DNA of 64,000 bases from the NCBI RefSeq assembly GCF_902167145.1, contig NC_050096.1:84192683-84256682 (forward strand). Reading direction: 5' to 3'. The notes beneath the pieces were generated by a model. The model saw only the letters and a program-made list of their open reading frames with translations, was not told the DNA's origin and did not search any database. This DNA is from Zea mays (lineage: Eukaryota; Streptophyta; Magnoliopsida; Poales; Poaceae). Position 1 is the first letter of the stretch. The number at the start of each line of letters is the position of its first letter. A program made the translations under genes and the position numbers. Below, one piece after another: positions 9,559 through 19,373 of this stretch.

Positions 9559-12500
9559 ATGGCTTCGTTCAACACTCAAGCTGGAGCTGCTTCGGCTTCG
9601 AAGCTGGTGCTCCCGATAACAGGCGGTTCTTGCTCAGAGCCAGCTAACAAAAAGCAGAAGAAGGAGGCTCAGAGAAGGGTGCAGCATGTTGGAGTGCAGG
9701 GACCCTTCATTAAGTCAAAATGGTCTCACATTCCAATTACCTTCTCTCAGGAAGATCTTCAGCTCAAGGACTATCCCCACAATGATGCTATGGTCATTTC
9801 TTGTGTGATCAAAGGGTTTCTGGTTCACAATGTCCTAGTTGACACAGGCAGTGCAGCTGACATTATATTTGCCAAAGCCTTCAGACAGATGCAAGAGCCT
9901 GAAGACAAGATTCATGATGCTACGCACCCTCTTTGTGGCTTCGGAGGGCGGCAGATTGTGGCACTCGGGAAGATTACCATGCCGGTAACCTTTGGATTTG
10001 TTAATAACACAAGGACTGAGCAAATTATGTTTGATATTGTTGACATGGAATACCCCTACAACGCCATCATTGGTCGTGGTACCCTAAATGCTTTTGAAGC
10101 AATTCTTCACCCAGCTTATCTCTGCATGAAGATACCTTCGGACCAAGGGCCTATTGCTATTCATGGGAGTCAGGAAGCTGCTAGAAGGGCCGAAGGAAGC
10201 TGGACTGATTCCAAGGCAATCCATAATATAGATGGAGTTGAAGCTTGTGAACAGTACAAGTTCAGGAGGGAAAAAGCAGCTTCGGCTGATCAGCCGAAGC
10301 CCATGCTGCTGTGTGAGGATATAGCAGAGCAGAAGGTGCTATTGGGCTCGCAATTATCTGAAGATCAAGAGAAAACCTTGATAAGGTTTTTATTCAACAA
10401 TAAAGATGTTTTTGCATGGTCAGCCAATGATCTATGTGGAGTGAATCGGGATGTTATTGAACATTCGCTCAATATTGACCCATCCTTCAGACCCCGCAAG
10501 CAGAGGCTTCGGAAAATGTCTGATGACAAGGCCGAAGGGGCTCGCAACGAAGTAAAAAGACTCCTAAGTGCAGGAGTTATCAGAGAAGTGAAGTATCCAG
10601 AATGGCTAGCTAACACTGTTATGGTGAAGAAGGCCAATGGAAAGTGGAGAATGTGTATTGATTTCACAGATCTCAACAAGGCTTGTCCGAAGGATGAGTT
10701 CCCGCTGCCAAGGATAGACTCTTTAGTTGATGCAGCAGCTTCTTCGGAACTCATGAGTCTCCTGGATTGTTACTCAGGCTATCATCAAATCTGGATGAAA
10801 AAGGAGGATGAGCCGAAGACTAGTTTCATAACCCCAAGTGGTACATATTGCTATCTTCGGATGCCTGAGGGGCTTAAGAATGCTGGAGGGAGTTTCAGCA
10901 GGATGACTGCGAAGGTTCTCCAATCTCAGATAGGCAGAAATGTGTTGACCTATGTTGATGACATTATTGTAAAAAGCACGAAGCAAGAAGACCATATTGC
11001 TGATCTGCAGGAGACCTTCGCCAGCTTCAGACAAGCTGGTCTGAAGCTGAATCCAGAAAAATGTGTCTTCGGAGTAAAGAAGGGTAAGTTCCTTGGATGC
11101 TTGGTTTCAACAAAGGGAATTGAAGCTAACCCAAATAAAATCGAAGCTATACTTCGAATGGAGCCACCAACCACAAGAAAGGGGGCCCAAAGATTGACAG
11201 GAAGACTGGCATCTCTTAACAGATTTATATCCAGATCAGCGGAAAGAAATCTACCCTTCTTCGAGGTGCTAAAATCAGCTGAAGTCTTTCAATGGGGCCC
11301 AGCTCAACAAAAAGCTTTCGAAGAACTCAAGCAATACCTGATAGATCTAACAACATTAACTCCACCAATGCCAGGGGCTCCTCTGTTGTTGTATGTGGCA
11401 GCTTCGCACTCAGCAGTAAGTGCGGCACTTGTGCAGGAGAAGTTTGATGGACAAATCAAGAAGCAGGTCCCAGTATATTTTGTATCTGAGGTCCTTAGTG
11501 TCTCAAAGAAAAATTATACAGAACTGGAGAAGGTGTTGTATGCCGTTCTAATGGCATCCAGGAAGCTTCGGCATTATTTTCAGGCATATAATATTATTGT
11601 TCCTTCTTCGCAGCCGTTGAAAGATATCATGAGAAATAAAGAAGCTACTGGCCGAATTGGAAAATGGGCTGCGGAGCTTAATGAATTTTACATTGATTAT
11701 GTGCACAGATCCTCGATCCAGTCTCAAGCATTGGCAGATTTTATTGCCGACTGGACGCCAGGGGCTCAGGGCGAAGAAGCGAATAAAGATGCCGAAGCAT
11801 GGACAGTGTTTTGTGATGGCTCCTGGGGAACCTTCGGAGCAGGAGCAGCTGCTGTTTTGGTTTCACCGTCCAAGGTTAAAACTTGCTATGCAGCAAGACT
11901 GGATTTCAGCTGCACAAATAATATTGCTGAGTACGAAGCCTTGCTCCTGGGTCTTCGGAAACTAAAGGCGATGGGGATCAGGAGGGCGATCCTTAAAACT
12001 GATTCTCAGATTGTTTCGGGACATATTGACAAAAGTTGCAAGGCTAAAGACCCGAAGCTTGAAAAATACCTAGACACAGTCCGAAGGATCGAAGCTTCCT
12101 TCGAAGGATTTTCTGTTAAGAATATCCCTCGAGGGCAAAATGAACATGCTGATTTGTTAGCCAGGTCTGCAGCACAGGGGCTGCCGCTACCTTCGGATGT
12201 ATTCTTCGAAACAATAAAGGCACCTTCAGTGGAGTTACTTGAAAGAGCAGTTCTTACTATTTCTCCTGTGTACAGTGAAGATTGGAGAACTGAAATAATT
12301 TCTTACCTTCAGGGCAACTTCCTATCAGATGACGAAGCTTATAATAAAAGAATAGAGGCAAGAGCTCGACCGTATATCATTATAGAAGGGGAGTTATACA
12401 AGCATGGAGTTTGTGCACCGCTGCTCAAGTGCTTGTCTAGAGCCGAAGGTATAGAGTTGATGAAGGAGATACATGCAGGTCTTTGTGGATCCCACATCGG

Positions 12501-13512
12501 ATCCAGGCCGTTACTTGGAAAAGTGTTCCGTCAAGGATTTTATTGGCCGAAGGCAGCTTCGGATGCAGCTGAGTTAGTTCAAAAGTGCGAAGGTTGTCAG
12601 AAATGTGCAAGAGATCAAAAACAACCTTCGTCTTTGACACAGCTAATACAACCCATCTGGCCATTGCAAAGGTGGGGCCTCGATTTGCTGGGCCCATTAC
12701 CACCGGCTCAAGGCAATCTGAAATATGTTGTAGTTGCTGTGGAATATTTTTCCAAGTGGATTGAGGCGAAGCCATTAGCTACAATAACTTCGGCCACTGT
12801 CCAAAAATTTTTCTGGCAGAATATTGTCTGTCGTTTCGGAGTGCCGAAGGCTATAACCGTAGATAATGGAACACAATTTGACTCCGAAGAATTCAGAAAT
12901 TTTTGTGATCAAATTGGCACGAAGATCCACTTTGCGTCAGTCAGGCACCCGGAGTCGAATGGGCTTGTTGAAAGGGCCAACGGCATCATAATGACAGGAA
13001 TAATGAAGCTAATCTTTAATCAACCAAGGGGAAAGTGGCCAGATCAGCTTACCAAAGTGGTATGGAGCCATAACACAACAACATCAAGATCTACAGGCTT
13101 TACCCCATTTAAGTTGTTATTTGGTGACGAAGCAATAACCCCGGAAGAAGCCAAAGCTGGATCAATAAGAGTGGTAGCTTCGGCAGAATCAGGTCCCGAA
13201 GATACTTGTCTCGTGGAAAAAGATGCCTTAGAAGGGATCAGGCTTCAGGCCGTGGAGAATATCAATAAGTACCAGGCTGAAACAGTTAAATGGCGAGATA
13301 GAAAGGTCCGGCTAAAAAATATTGAGCCAGGACACTTGGTGCTTCGGAGAGTGGCCAATCCGGATACAGTGGGCAAATTGCAACTGAAATGGGAAGGGCC
13401 TTTCTTAGTAGCATCTTCGTCAAGGCCTGGTTCGTACAGACTGAAGGACATGGATGGCAATGAAATTCCAAGATCTTGGAATGCGGATGAGCTTCGGCGG
13501 TTTTATGTATAA
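9559..13512 (+). CDS. Intact Gypsy pol polyprotein (PR-RT-RH-INT), gag-less
   Basis: This 1317-aa polyprotein would carry out cleavage, reverse transcription and integration in virus-like particles. Protease: aspartic motif VLVDTGS with the DTG at residues 95-97. RT: YVDD at 465-468, preceded by LLDCYSGYHQI. RNase H: FCDGSWG, catalytic Asp about 753. Integrase: HHCC zinc region (HAGLCGSHIG to CEGCQKCA), then Asp1042, Asp1102 and Glu1138, exactly 35 residues between the last two (DD35E). No chromodomain follows; the protein ends ELRRFYV. Normal Gypsy elements have gag in front, but here the start codon lies 45 bp from the LTR, leaving room for no gag. Copy 2 has the same layout, so this is a family trait. 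The frame is fully open, consistent with recent insertion. Capsid protein would have to come in trans. Confidence 0.95.
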   Translation: MASFNTQAGAASASKLVLPITGGSCSEPANKKQKKEAQRRVQHVGVQGPFIKSKWSHIPITFSQEDLQLKDYPHNDAMVISCVIKGFLVHNVLVDTGSAADIIFAKAFRQMQEPEDKIHDATHPLCGFGGRQIVALGKITMPVTFGFVNNTRTEQIMFDIVDMEYPYNAIIGRGTLNAFEAILHPAYLCMKIPSDQGPIAIHGSQEAARRAEGSWTDSKAIHNIDGVEACEQYKFRREKAASADQPKPMLLCEDIAEQKVLLGSQLSEDQEKTLIRFLFNNKDVFAWSANDLCGVNRDVIEHSLNIDPSFRPRKQRLRKMSDDKAEGARNEVKRLLSAGVIREVKYPEWLANTVMVKKANGKWRMCIDFTDLNKACPKDEFPLPRIDSLVDAAASSELMSLLDCYSGYHQIWMKKEDEPKTSFITPSGTYCYLRMPEGLKNAGGSFSRMTAKVLQSQIGRNVLTYVDDIIVKSTKQEDHIADLQETFASFRQAGLKLNPEKCVFGVKKGKFLGCLVSTKGIEANPNKIEAILRMEPPTTRKGAQRLTGRLASLNRFISRSAERNLPFFEVLKSAEVFQWGPAQQKAFEELKQYLIDLTTLTPPMPGAPLLLYVAASHSAVSAALVQEKFDGQIKKQVPVYFVSEVLSVSKKNYTELEKVLYAVLMASRKLRHYFQAYNIIVPSSQPLKDIMRNKEATGRIGKWAAELNEFYIDYVHRSSIQSQALADFIADWTPGAQGEEANKDAEAWTVFCDGSWGTFGAGAAAVLVSPSKVKTCYAARLDFSCTNNIAEYEALLLGLRKLKAMGIRRAILKTDSQIVSGHIDKSCKAKDPKLEKYLDTVRRIEASFEGFSVKNIPRGQNEHADLLARSAAQGLPLPSDVFFETIKAPSVELLERAVLTISPVYSEDWRTEIISYLQGNFLSDDEAYNKRIEARARPYIIIEGELYKHGVCAPLLKCLSRAEGIELMKEIHAGLCGSHIGSRPLLGKVFRQGFYWPKAASDAAELVQKCEGCQKCARDQKQPSSLTQLIQPIWPLQRWGLDLLGPLPPAQGNLKYVVVAVEYFSKWIEAKPLATITSATVQKFFWQNIVCRFGVPKAITVDNGTQFDSEEFRNFCDQIGTKIHFASVRHPESNGLVERANGIIMTGIMKLIFNQPRGKWPDQLTKVVWSHNTTTSRSTGFTPFKLLFGDEAITPEEAKAGSIRVVASAESGPEDTCLVEKDALEGIRLQAVENINKYQAETVKWRDRKVRLKNIEPGHLVLRRVANPDTVGKLQLKWEGPFLVASSSRPGSYRLKDMDGNEIPRSWNADELRRFYV

Positions 13513-14715
13513 CTCGATGTAATTTTGACTTTTCTTTTCTTTTTCATGGCACCCTTTTCCTTTCTAAAGGGGGAGAAAGGTTTTTAATGGGGCCATCATA
13601 TGTAATTTCCTTTTTTAGTTTTATAAGAGCAAAATCCCCCAAAGAATGTAAATGTAAAAGCTGAGAGCGCACCATCGAGTGCCGAAACTAAAAAAGAGAA
13701 GAAGCTCCAAAGACGTCCCTAAGGGGATGCAGAGCTCACAGCGAAAAGTCAACGCTGATTCCGCCGAAAGTAAAAGGCGAAGAAGCTCCAAAGTCGTTCC
13801 TAAGGGAATGCAGAGCTTATACCGTCTAAGTAAAAGACGAAGAAGCTCCAAAGACGTCCCTAGGGGGATGCAGAGCTTACAGCGAAAAGTCAACGCTGAT
13901 ACTGCCTAAGTAAAAGGCAAAGATGCTCCAAAGTCGTTCCTAAGGGAATGCAGAGCTGACGTGTGTTTTGCTCCTAAGAAAATGATGGATGAGTGTGGCT
14001 TCGGATATACGCTTCGGACATTCATTTGCACATTACATTACATCATGGCATTTGCATACATAAGCATTCATTCATAGCATTTATGTACCAAAGTGGTTGC
14101 TTCGGCAAAAAAGAGAATTGGTTTTTTATGAATCGTTGTGTAAAAGTAAAAGCTTCGGCAGAAAGAGGAAGTAGTCTTTTATGTTTTGCTATGTAAAAGC
14201 TTCGGCAGAAAGAGGAAGTAGTCTTTTATGTTTTGCTATGTAAAAGCTTCGGCAGAAGGAAGAAGTAGTCTTTTATGTTTTGCTATGTAAAAGCTTCGGC
14301 AGAAGGAAGAAGTAGTCTTTTATGTTTTGCTATGTAAAAGCTTCGGCAGAAGGAAGAAGTAGTCTTTTATGTTTTGCTATGTAAAAGCTTCGGCAGAAAG
14401 AAGAAGTAGTTTTTTATGTTTTGCTATATGAAGAAAAGCTTTGGCAAAAAGAGGAAGCGGCCGTTTAGGCTTCGTTGTGTACGAAAAGAAGGGAAGGTGT
14501 TTTTTCGCCTTCGGCTCAAAATACTGATTTCGTCCACATCAAAGCGACTCAATCGAAGGGTAAGAATATATTACAAGGTATGTACAAAGTTCCTTGAGAA
14601 CAGTTCAATTGTATTTACAAAACTTGTTACAAAAGTATCCTGAGTTTTTTCCTATAGTACATTTCTACTGATCTTCATTAAGCTTCAGCTTCGGCGACAG
14701 TTTCGGCGACATAAC
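13513..14715. other. Non-coding 3' spacer with tandem repeats (copy 1)
   Basis: Between pol and the antisense gene. A first block (about 13690-13965) repeats modules such as GAAGAAGCTCCAAAG..CGT and AAGGGAATGCAGAGCT with alternating CGTCCC/CGTTCC variants. A second block is an exact-period 47-bp array (14151-14436). The rest carries no recognisable feature. Confidence 0.8.
14151..14436. repeat. 47-bp tandem repeat array, six units
   Basis: Units begin AGCTTCGGCAGAA at 14151, 14198, 14245, 14292, 14339 and 14386, a constant 47-bp step, and carry AGTAGTCTTTTATG. A seventh, degraded unit follows at 14437. The period is not a multiple of three. The array lies in the noncoding 3' part of copy 1. 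Confidence 0.92.
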
Positions 14716-17612
14716 TTAGGCATCATTTTCACCTTCGTCATCCTACATAAATCAAGGAATCGTGAGTAAAAATCAAGTGCAAAGAAAAAGGTAAGTACGA
14801 AGTATTATTTCTTACTGGTTCAAGATGACTTCGGGCTTCGTCTCCAGCTTTCTCTCGACCGCCCTTTGTCCATACCATTTTTATAAATCTATTGGAGATA
14901 CTTCGGGCGAGGTCGGGCATATCATCCAGGATTGATGAAGATAAGGTGAAATTGGGCCTGTTGACAACCTTTCCATGTTCGCAGCCGGCTTTCAGAAATG
15001 CAGCAGCGGTACCCTGAGAAGCTACCCAGGCACAGAAGTCGCCGTGCCCGGCTATAACTTCGTCAAGCTCTTCGATTTCAGCTTCAATATGATCGAAGGC
15101 CTGGGGTAAATTTTCCGCCGAAGGGTTAAATTTCCCACTGCTGGCTCCAACAGAGTAAAATATCTTCTTTAATCGTCCAATACAATTATTGCCAAAGTTC
15201 AAGCATTTGTCTTGAAGGCTTGTTAATGCTTTCTTCAATTCTGAGCTGGTCTGGACTTCGGCTTTAAGCTTCGAATTCAGTTCTAGCTTCTCCTGATCAA
15301 ATTGTTTTGATTGATTGATAAGCTTCGAATTTAACTCTAATATTTTAGCCTCAGTTTCAGCCAGCAAGCCTTCGGTCGATTGGAGCTCGAAGTCTTTCTT
15401 TTCAATGATGGCAGATTGCTCTTTTATTTTGCTTTCCAAGTTTTCAATTATAGCTTCGTGCTTTTTGTCCTCCAAGTCTTGTTGCATCTTCAGAGCTTTG
15501 CTCAGTAGCATGCTCTGAATAGAAACAACTTATGTTAAGTAATATTTTCATTGTTAACGGCAATAAAAACCAGAGAAAAAGGTTGTTTACCTTGAAGTTA
15601 GAATAAAACAAGCTGCCGACGATATGTTGTCGTCGGTAGCGGCTGATGTCTGTCTCTAGCTTCGGAAAACCGATACTCTTCGATAGAGTACCGATTACCT
15701 TAGCTCCAGTCTGGTCTCGAATACAGCCTAGTTTTTCATCATCTACACCCCCAAATAGGAGGGCACCTGACTTGTAGCCGCAAGACTTGGCGTAGTCTTT
15801 AAGTTCTTCTATTTCGTCCTTCGTCAGTTTTTGCCCAACTAAGTTCTGGAAAGAGTAGGCTTCGTCGTCCGAAGGGTCTTCGGCTATTTCTTTTCCTTTC
15901 TCAGGCACTGTGGCCATGGTTTTTTCAGTAGTAGCACCAGCTTCTTCCGCAGCCATGTCTTCCAAAATCTTGTTGATATTCTTAATCGTGGTTTCTAAGT
16001 TTGTATCTTCGGCTGTAGCGGCTTCGGTAGCCGCGACCTCCGAAGCTACGCCTTCGACGATTGCTGTACCTTCGGCAGCTGCCGTTTTTTGGATTGATGC
16101 CCTTGGCGGCGTCTTGTCGATAACCTCAGTTACCGCAATAATTCTTTGCCGTTTGGGTTTGTTTATCTTCGATTGATCCGGCTCGTCCACCTTTTCAAAA
16201 AGCTTCGTCAGTTGGAGCCCTAATGGACTTAGCTTCGTAGGCATGGGTTCAGTCATTACCTTTAAAATTTCCTCCACGTCGCTGGTAGAAGGCGGTGTGG
16301 GGGTCCCCTCTTCTTCGGGTGATTTGCGCTTCGGAGCAGATATTTTTCCTTTTTTGAGAATTTTCTTCTCCTTTGCTGGTCTTTCTTCATCCGTGATCGG
16401 AGTTTCGGCTATTCTTTTTCTTTTAAGGCCCTCGGCACCCTTGTTCAATTGTTCATAGTCTGGGTATTCGAAGCCTAGGGCGTCAAGCACTCGGTTCAAC
16501 CTTCGTTTCGGTCGGGCACCGAAGGCTGCTGTCATTAGTTGATCCTCTTTTTTGGAGTAGTTCCCCAGGATTTCGTTGCACATCACTTCAACAGTCTCTA
16601 ACCATTCTTTGCAGGGTTTTTTGAAGAACTTCTTGAACTTGAAGTAATAGGGAAGCCGGACAAGCTCCCCCTTCTTCTTCTCTCCCTCCAGCTTCGGCAT
16701 CTCCCACTCTTTTAGAGTAGGGAAAACTCTGAATGCCAAGAACTCTTGAACTAGATCCCTGGTGCCAATATGTTCTGAGATAATTTCAAATTCACCCAGA
16801 GCAGCCCAGGTGGGACCTTTTAGGTCGCCAATGTGGCATTGTGGCCTTGTCTCTCCGAAGATTAACTCCAGAGGGCTTTGTACCAATTTTTCTTTGTCTT
16901 CATCGACTTTTACATAAAACCACTCAGATTTCCAACCTGCTGGCCATTTGCTTCGGTAGCTGATGACAGGACACTTTGTTGTCTTCCGGTAGGCAAAATT
17001 ATAGCAACCGAAATTATCATGTAGCCCATCTTTTCTGGCTTTTGTTTGGTAATGTAATTCGTGAGCTCGGCAGAAGCTGTCAGCAAATGGTTCCACAGCT
17101 TGGCTTCGGAGGGCCCAGATATAAACATTGAGCCTAACGATGGCGTTAGGAGTCAATTGATGAAAGTAGATACCAAACCTCCTTAGTATCTCCGCAACAA
17201 TACCGTGGAGAGGGAATCTAAGCCCGGCTTTTAAAAAACTCTTGAAAATAACAATCTCATCCTTCCTTGGCTTCGGGGTGGTTTCTTCTTCCCCGAAGCG
17301 GAGTAGCTTCTTCTGGTCCTCATTGAAATAACCTGCTTTCACCATCTTCGAAAGGTCAGCTTTTGAAACAGTTGATTTCCCAAAATCCAGGTGACTGGGC
17401 TTGCTGGGCGTAGCAAGGTGATAGTCATCTTCGGAGTCAGTCCCTTCAATGTTTTCTTCTCCTTCGGCAGTTGTTGGGCCTGCTTCAGCAGCAGGCATTT
17501 CTTCTGTAAGTAGACCGGAACGCTGCATTGCTTCGGAGATGGGCACAGTGTCTGAACCTTCGGCTTCGTCTCCCTCACGTACAACTTTGGCAGTAGATCG
17601 TATTCTCGCCAT
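14716..17612 (-). CDS. Antisense spliced gene of the Tat-like element (putative gypsy-type transposon domain, coiled coil)
   Basis: It is encoded opposite to pol. Three exons are inferred: 17612-15591, 15514-14816 and 14742-14716, with GT-AG introns of 76 bp (15515-15590) and 73 bp (14743-14815). Both keep the frame and give about 915 aa. Start MARIRSTAKV at 17612. Residues about 110-300 (FLKAGLRFPLHGIVAEILRR, WKSEWFYVKVDED) resemble the plant 'putative gypsy type transposon' family (Transposase_28, from memory). A low-complexity middle with basic clusters follows, then a long coiled coil (exon 2 start LLSKALKMQQDLEDKK), and an acidic C-terminus DDEGENDA. Copy 2 has the same introns at the same positions. 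Biochemical role unknown; a nucleic-acid-binding or capsid-substitute role is only speculation. Confidence 0.78.
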
Positions 17613-18072
17613 TTGATTCTAAGTTTGGGAAGTCAAAAACTTTTTCCTTTTTTCTCTCTCCGAAGCTCTTCTTTCTGACGAAGCGGACGTTGAGAAGCAC
17701 CTTCGTTCGATTCTGAGACTTAAGCTTCGGCTATGGTGAAAAATTTTGGCAGCGAAACAGTGCAAATAGCAATGAATGCTGTGGTAACTTCACACCCACC
17801 TGTTTGTTTATATAGTGCTGCAGGTAGGAAGGCGAAGCGGTGGAACTGTTACACCAGGCGCGCAGTAACTCATACCCGCTGCGCAGTGGACCGCAAGGAT
17901 CAAACAGTAACTCTGCAAGGTGGGACCGACACGCGCTCGGAAGTCGGATCGTTTCTCCGCAACGAGCTCAGGGAAGGTGTTTTTTGGACCTTCGGCTTCC
18001 CGAAGCTGAAGAGGCTTTTTTCACGGGTCAAGCTCGTTACGAAGAACGATCTAGCACCGCGAAAGGGGCTAC
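17613..18072 (-). promoter_or_regulatory. Leader and TATA promoter of the antisense gene; polypurine tract
   Basis: On the minus strand TATATAAA (complement of 17807-17814) lies about 195 bp upstream of the antisense start codon. The same sequence with neighbouring GTGCTGCAGG is kept in copy 2 (49113-49120), about 185 bp upstream of its start. The plus-strand end of this segment (about 18056-18072, GCGAAAGGGGCTAC) is the polypurine tract priming plus-strand synthesis of the element. Confidence 0.6.
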
Positions 18073-18660
18073 TGTTGGGGTCGTGCTTCGGTGCGCCGAA
18101 GGTCTCACACGAAGAAGCAGCTTCGGCTGAAGTCGTCTCCAAGAGATGGCCGAAGGTCCCTTTTCATGGAGCTTCGGCGTTTTAAAACCGACATAGAGAT
18201 AGAATGACCTTTTTATACATATAGGTCTGAGTCAATGCTGTAAACTTTCGCAAGGGGCATAATTGTAATTTGTCACAGGCTGCGACCTGTGCCTATAAAT
18301 AGATGAACAGTACCTCTGTACTGTTCACGTGAACCTGTCATTTGCTTTCGCATCACGCTTGTACTTTTGCCTTCCGCAGGACCGAAGGTACATTTGTAAT
18401 TCAAAGTCATTTACATTCATTAATACAAGTAGAGATAATTCTATAACAATATTTAAATGTTTATTTCATATTCTATGATTTATGTGAATGCTTCATTCTT
18501 CGTTGTTATGCTTACGAAGGTATGTCCTTCGTAACCTTCGTCCGAGATGCTTTATATCCCGAAGGGATATATCGTTATGGAGGACGAAGGACCTTAACAC
18601 TTAACATTTTTTGTGTTGCCTTGTTCTTAATTCTTAGCATTTGAGAACAAGTCCCCAACA
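18073..18660 (+). repeat. 3' LTR of Tat-like copy 1
   Basis: 588 bp, same as the 5' LTR except for one extra A in the run near 18185. TATAAATA at 18294-18301. Ends CCCCAACA at 18660, followed by the ATATT duplication and resumption of the Tekay gag. Confidence 0.93.
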
Positions 18661-19373
18661 ATATTCCTGCAGGTCTGATGACGGTGAAGAAGGAGGAGTT
18701 CCTGGCCCTCAAGCAAGGGTCATCGTCTGTCAGTGAGTACCGGGACAGGTTTCTGCAGTTGTCTCGCTATGCTCCTGAAGATGTCAACACCGACGCCAAG
18801 AGACAGTACCGTTTCCTGAGAGGCTTGGTCGACCCTCTGCAGTATCAGCTGATGAATCATACCTTCCCGACATTCTAGCACCTGATTGACAGAGCAATCA
18901 TGAGAGAGAGGAAGCGTAAGGAGATGGAGGATCGCAAGCGCAAGATCAGTGGACCCCAGCCTGGAAGCAGCAATCGTCCTCGTTTCTCAGGCAATCAACC
19001 TCAGCAGTTCAGGCAGAACCAGCGTCCACCTCAGCAGCAGCAGTTCCAAAGGCAGTATCCTCAGCACCAATATCAGAATCGCCAGAACAATCAGTCAGGA
19101 GGAGGTCAGTTCCAGAGGCAGAATCAGCAAGCACCTCGTCTTCCTGCCCTAGCAAACCAGCAGAACAGTCAGGCAGCACCAGCTCAGGTTGGAAATAGAG
19201 CATGTTTCCACTGTGGAGAGCAAGGCCATTGGGTGATGCAATGTCCGAAGAAGGCAGCCCAGCAGCAGTCCGGCCCCAATGCCCCAGCAAAGCAGAATGT
19301 GTCTCAGCCTAGAGCAGGCAATCGCCCTCAGCCGCGCTATAATCATGGGAGACTGAACCACTTGGAGGCTTAG
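18661..19373 (+). pseudogene. gag, C-terminal part with CCHC zinc knuckle (Tekay-type element)
   Basis: This continues the gag interrupted at 8927, in a single frame. The core reads FLALKQGSSSVSEYRDRFLQLSRYAPED and PLQYQLMNHTFPTF, then TAG at 18876-18878, then HLIDRAIMRERKRKEMEDRKRK. A long Q/N/P-rich linker precedes the nucleocapsid knuckle CFHCGEQGHWVMQC (C-X2-C-X4-H-X4-C, from 19203). The frame stops at TAG 19371-19373, but protease resumes 21 bases later in the same frame, so gag and pol were probably one continuous frame. Confidence 0.9.

Larger units (their letters stand above)
8928..18660 (+). mobile_element. Tat-lineage-like Ty3/Gypsy retrotransposon, copy 1 (recent)
   Basis: Complete 9733-bp insertion with LTRs at 8928-9514 (587 bp) and 18073-18660 (588 bp), TGTTGGGG...CCCCAACA ends and a perfect 5-bp duplication ATATT (8923-8927, 18661-18665). 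By eye the LTRs differ by one single-base indel, so the insertion is very recent. The only sense gene is an intact PR-RT-RH-INT frame beginning 45 bp after the LTR. No gag is present. The 3' half holds tandem repeats and a spliced gene on the opposite strand, an arrangement known from Tat-lineage elements such as Grande. The absence of a chromodomain also fits Tat. Family name not assigned. Confidence 0.93.

Noticed and set aside
13990..14643. Small open frames over the 47-bp repeats as a peptide gene
   Set aside because: The period is not a multiple of three and the frame is not kept from unit to unit. Composition-driven.
15910..16458. Plus-strand open frames opposite the antisense gene
   Set aside because: Shadows of the conserved minus-strand exon 1; low-complexity Ser/Val-rich text with no conservation of frame in copy 2.
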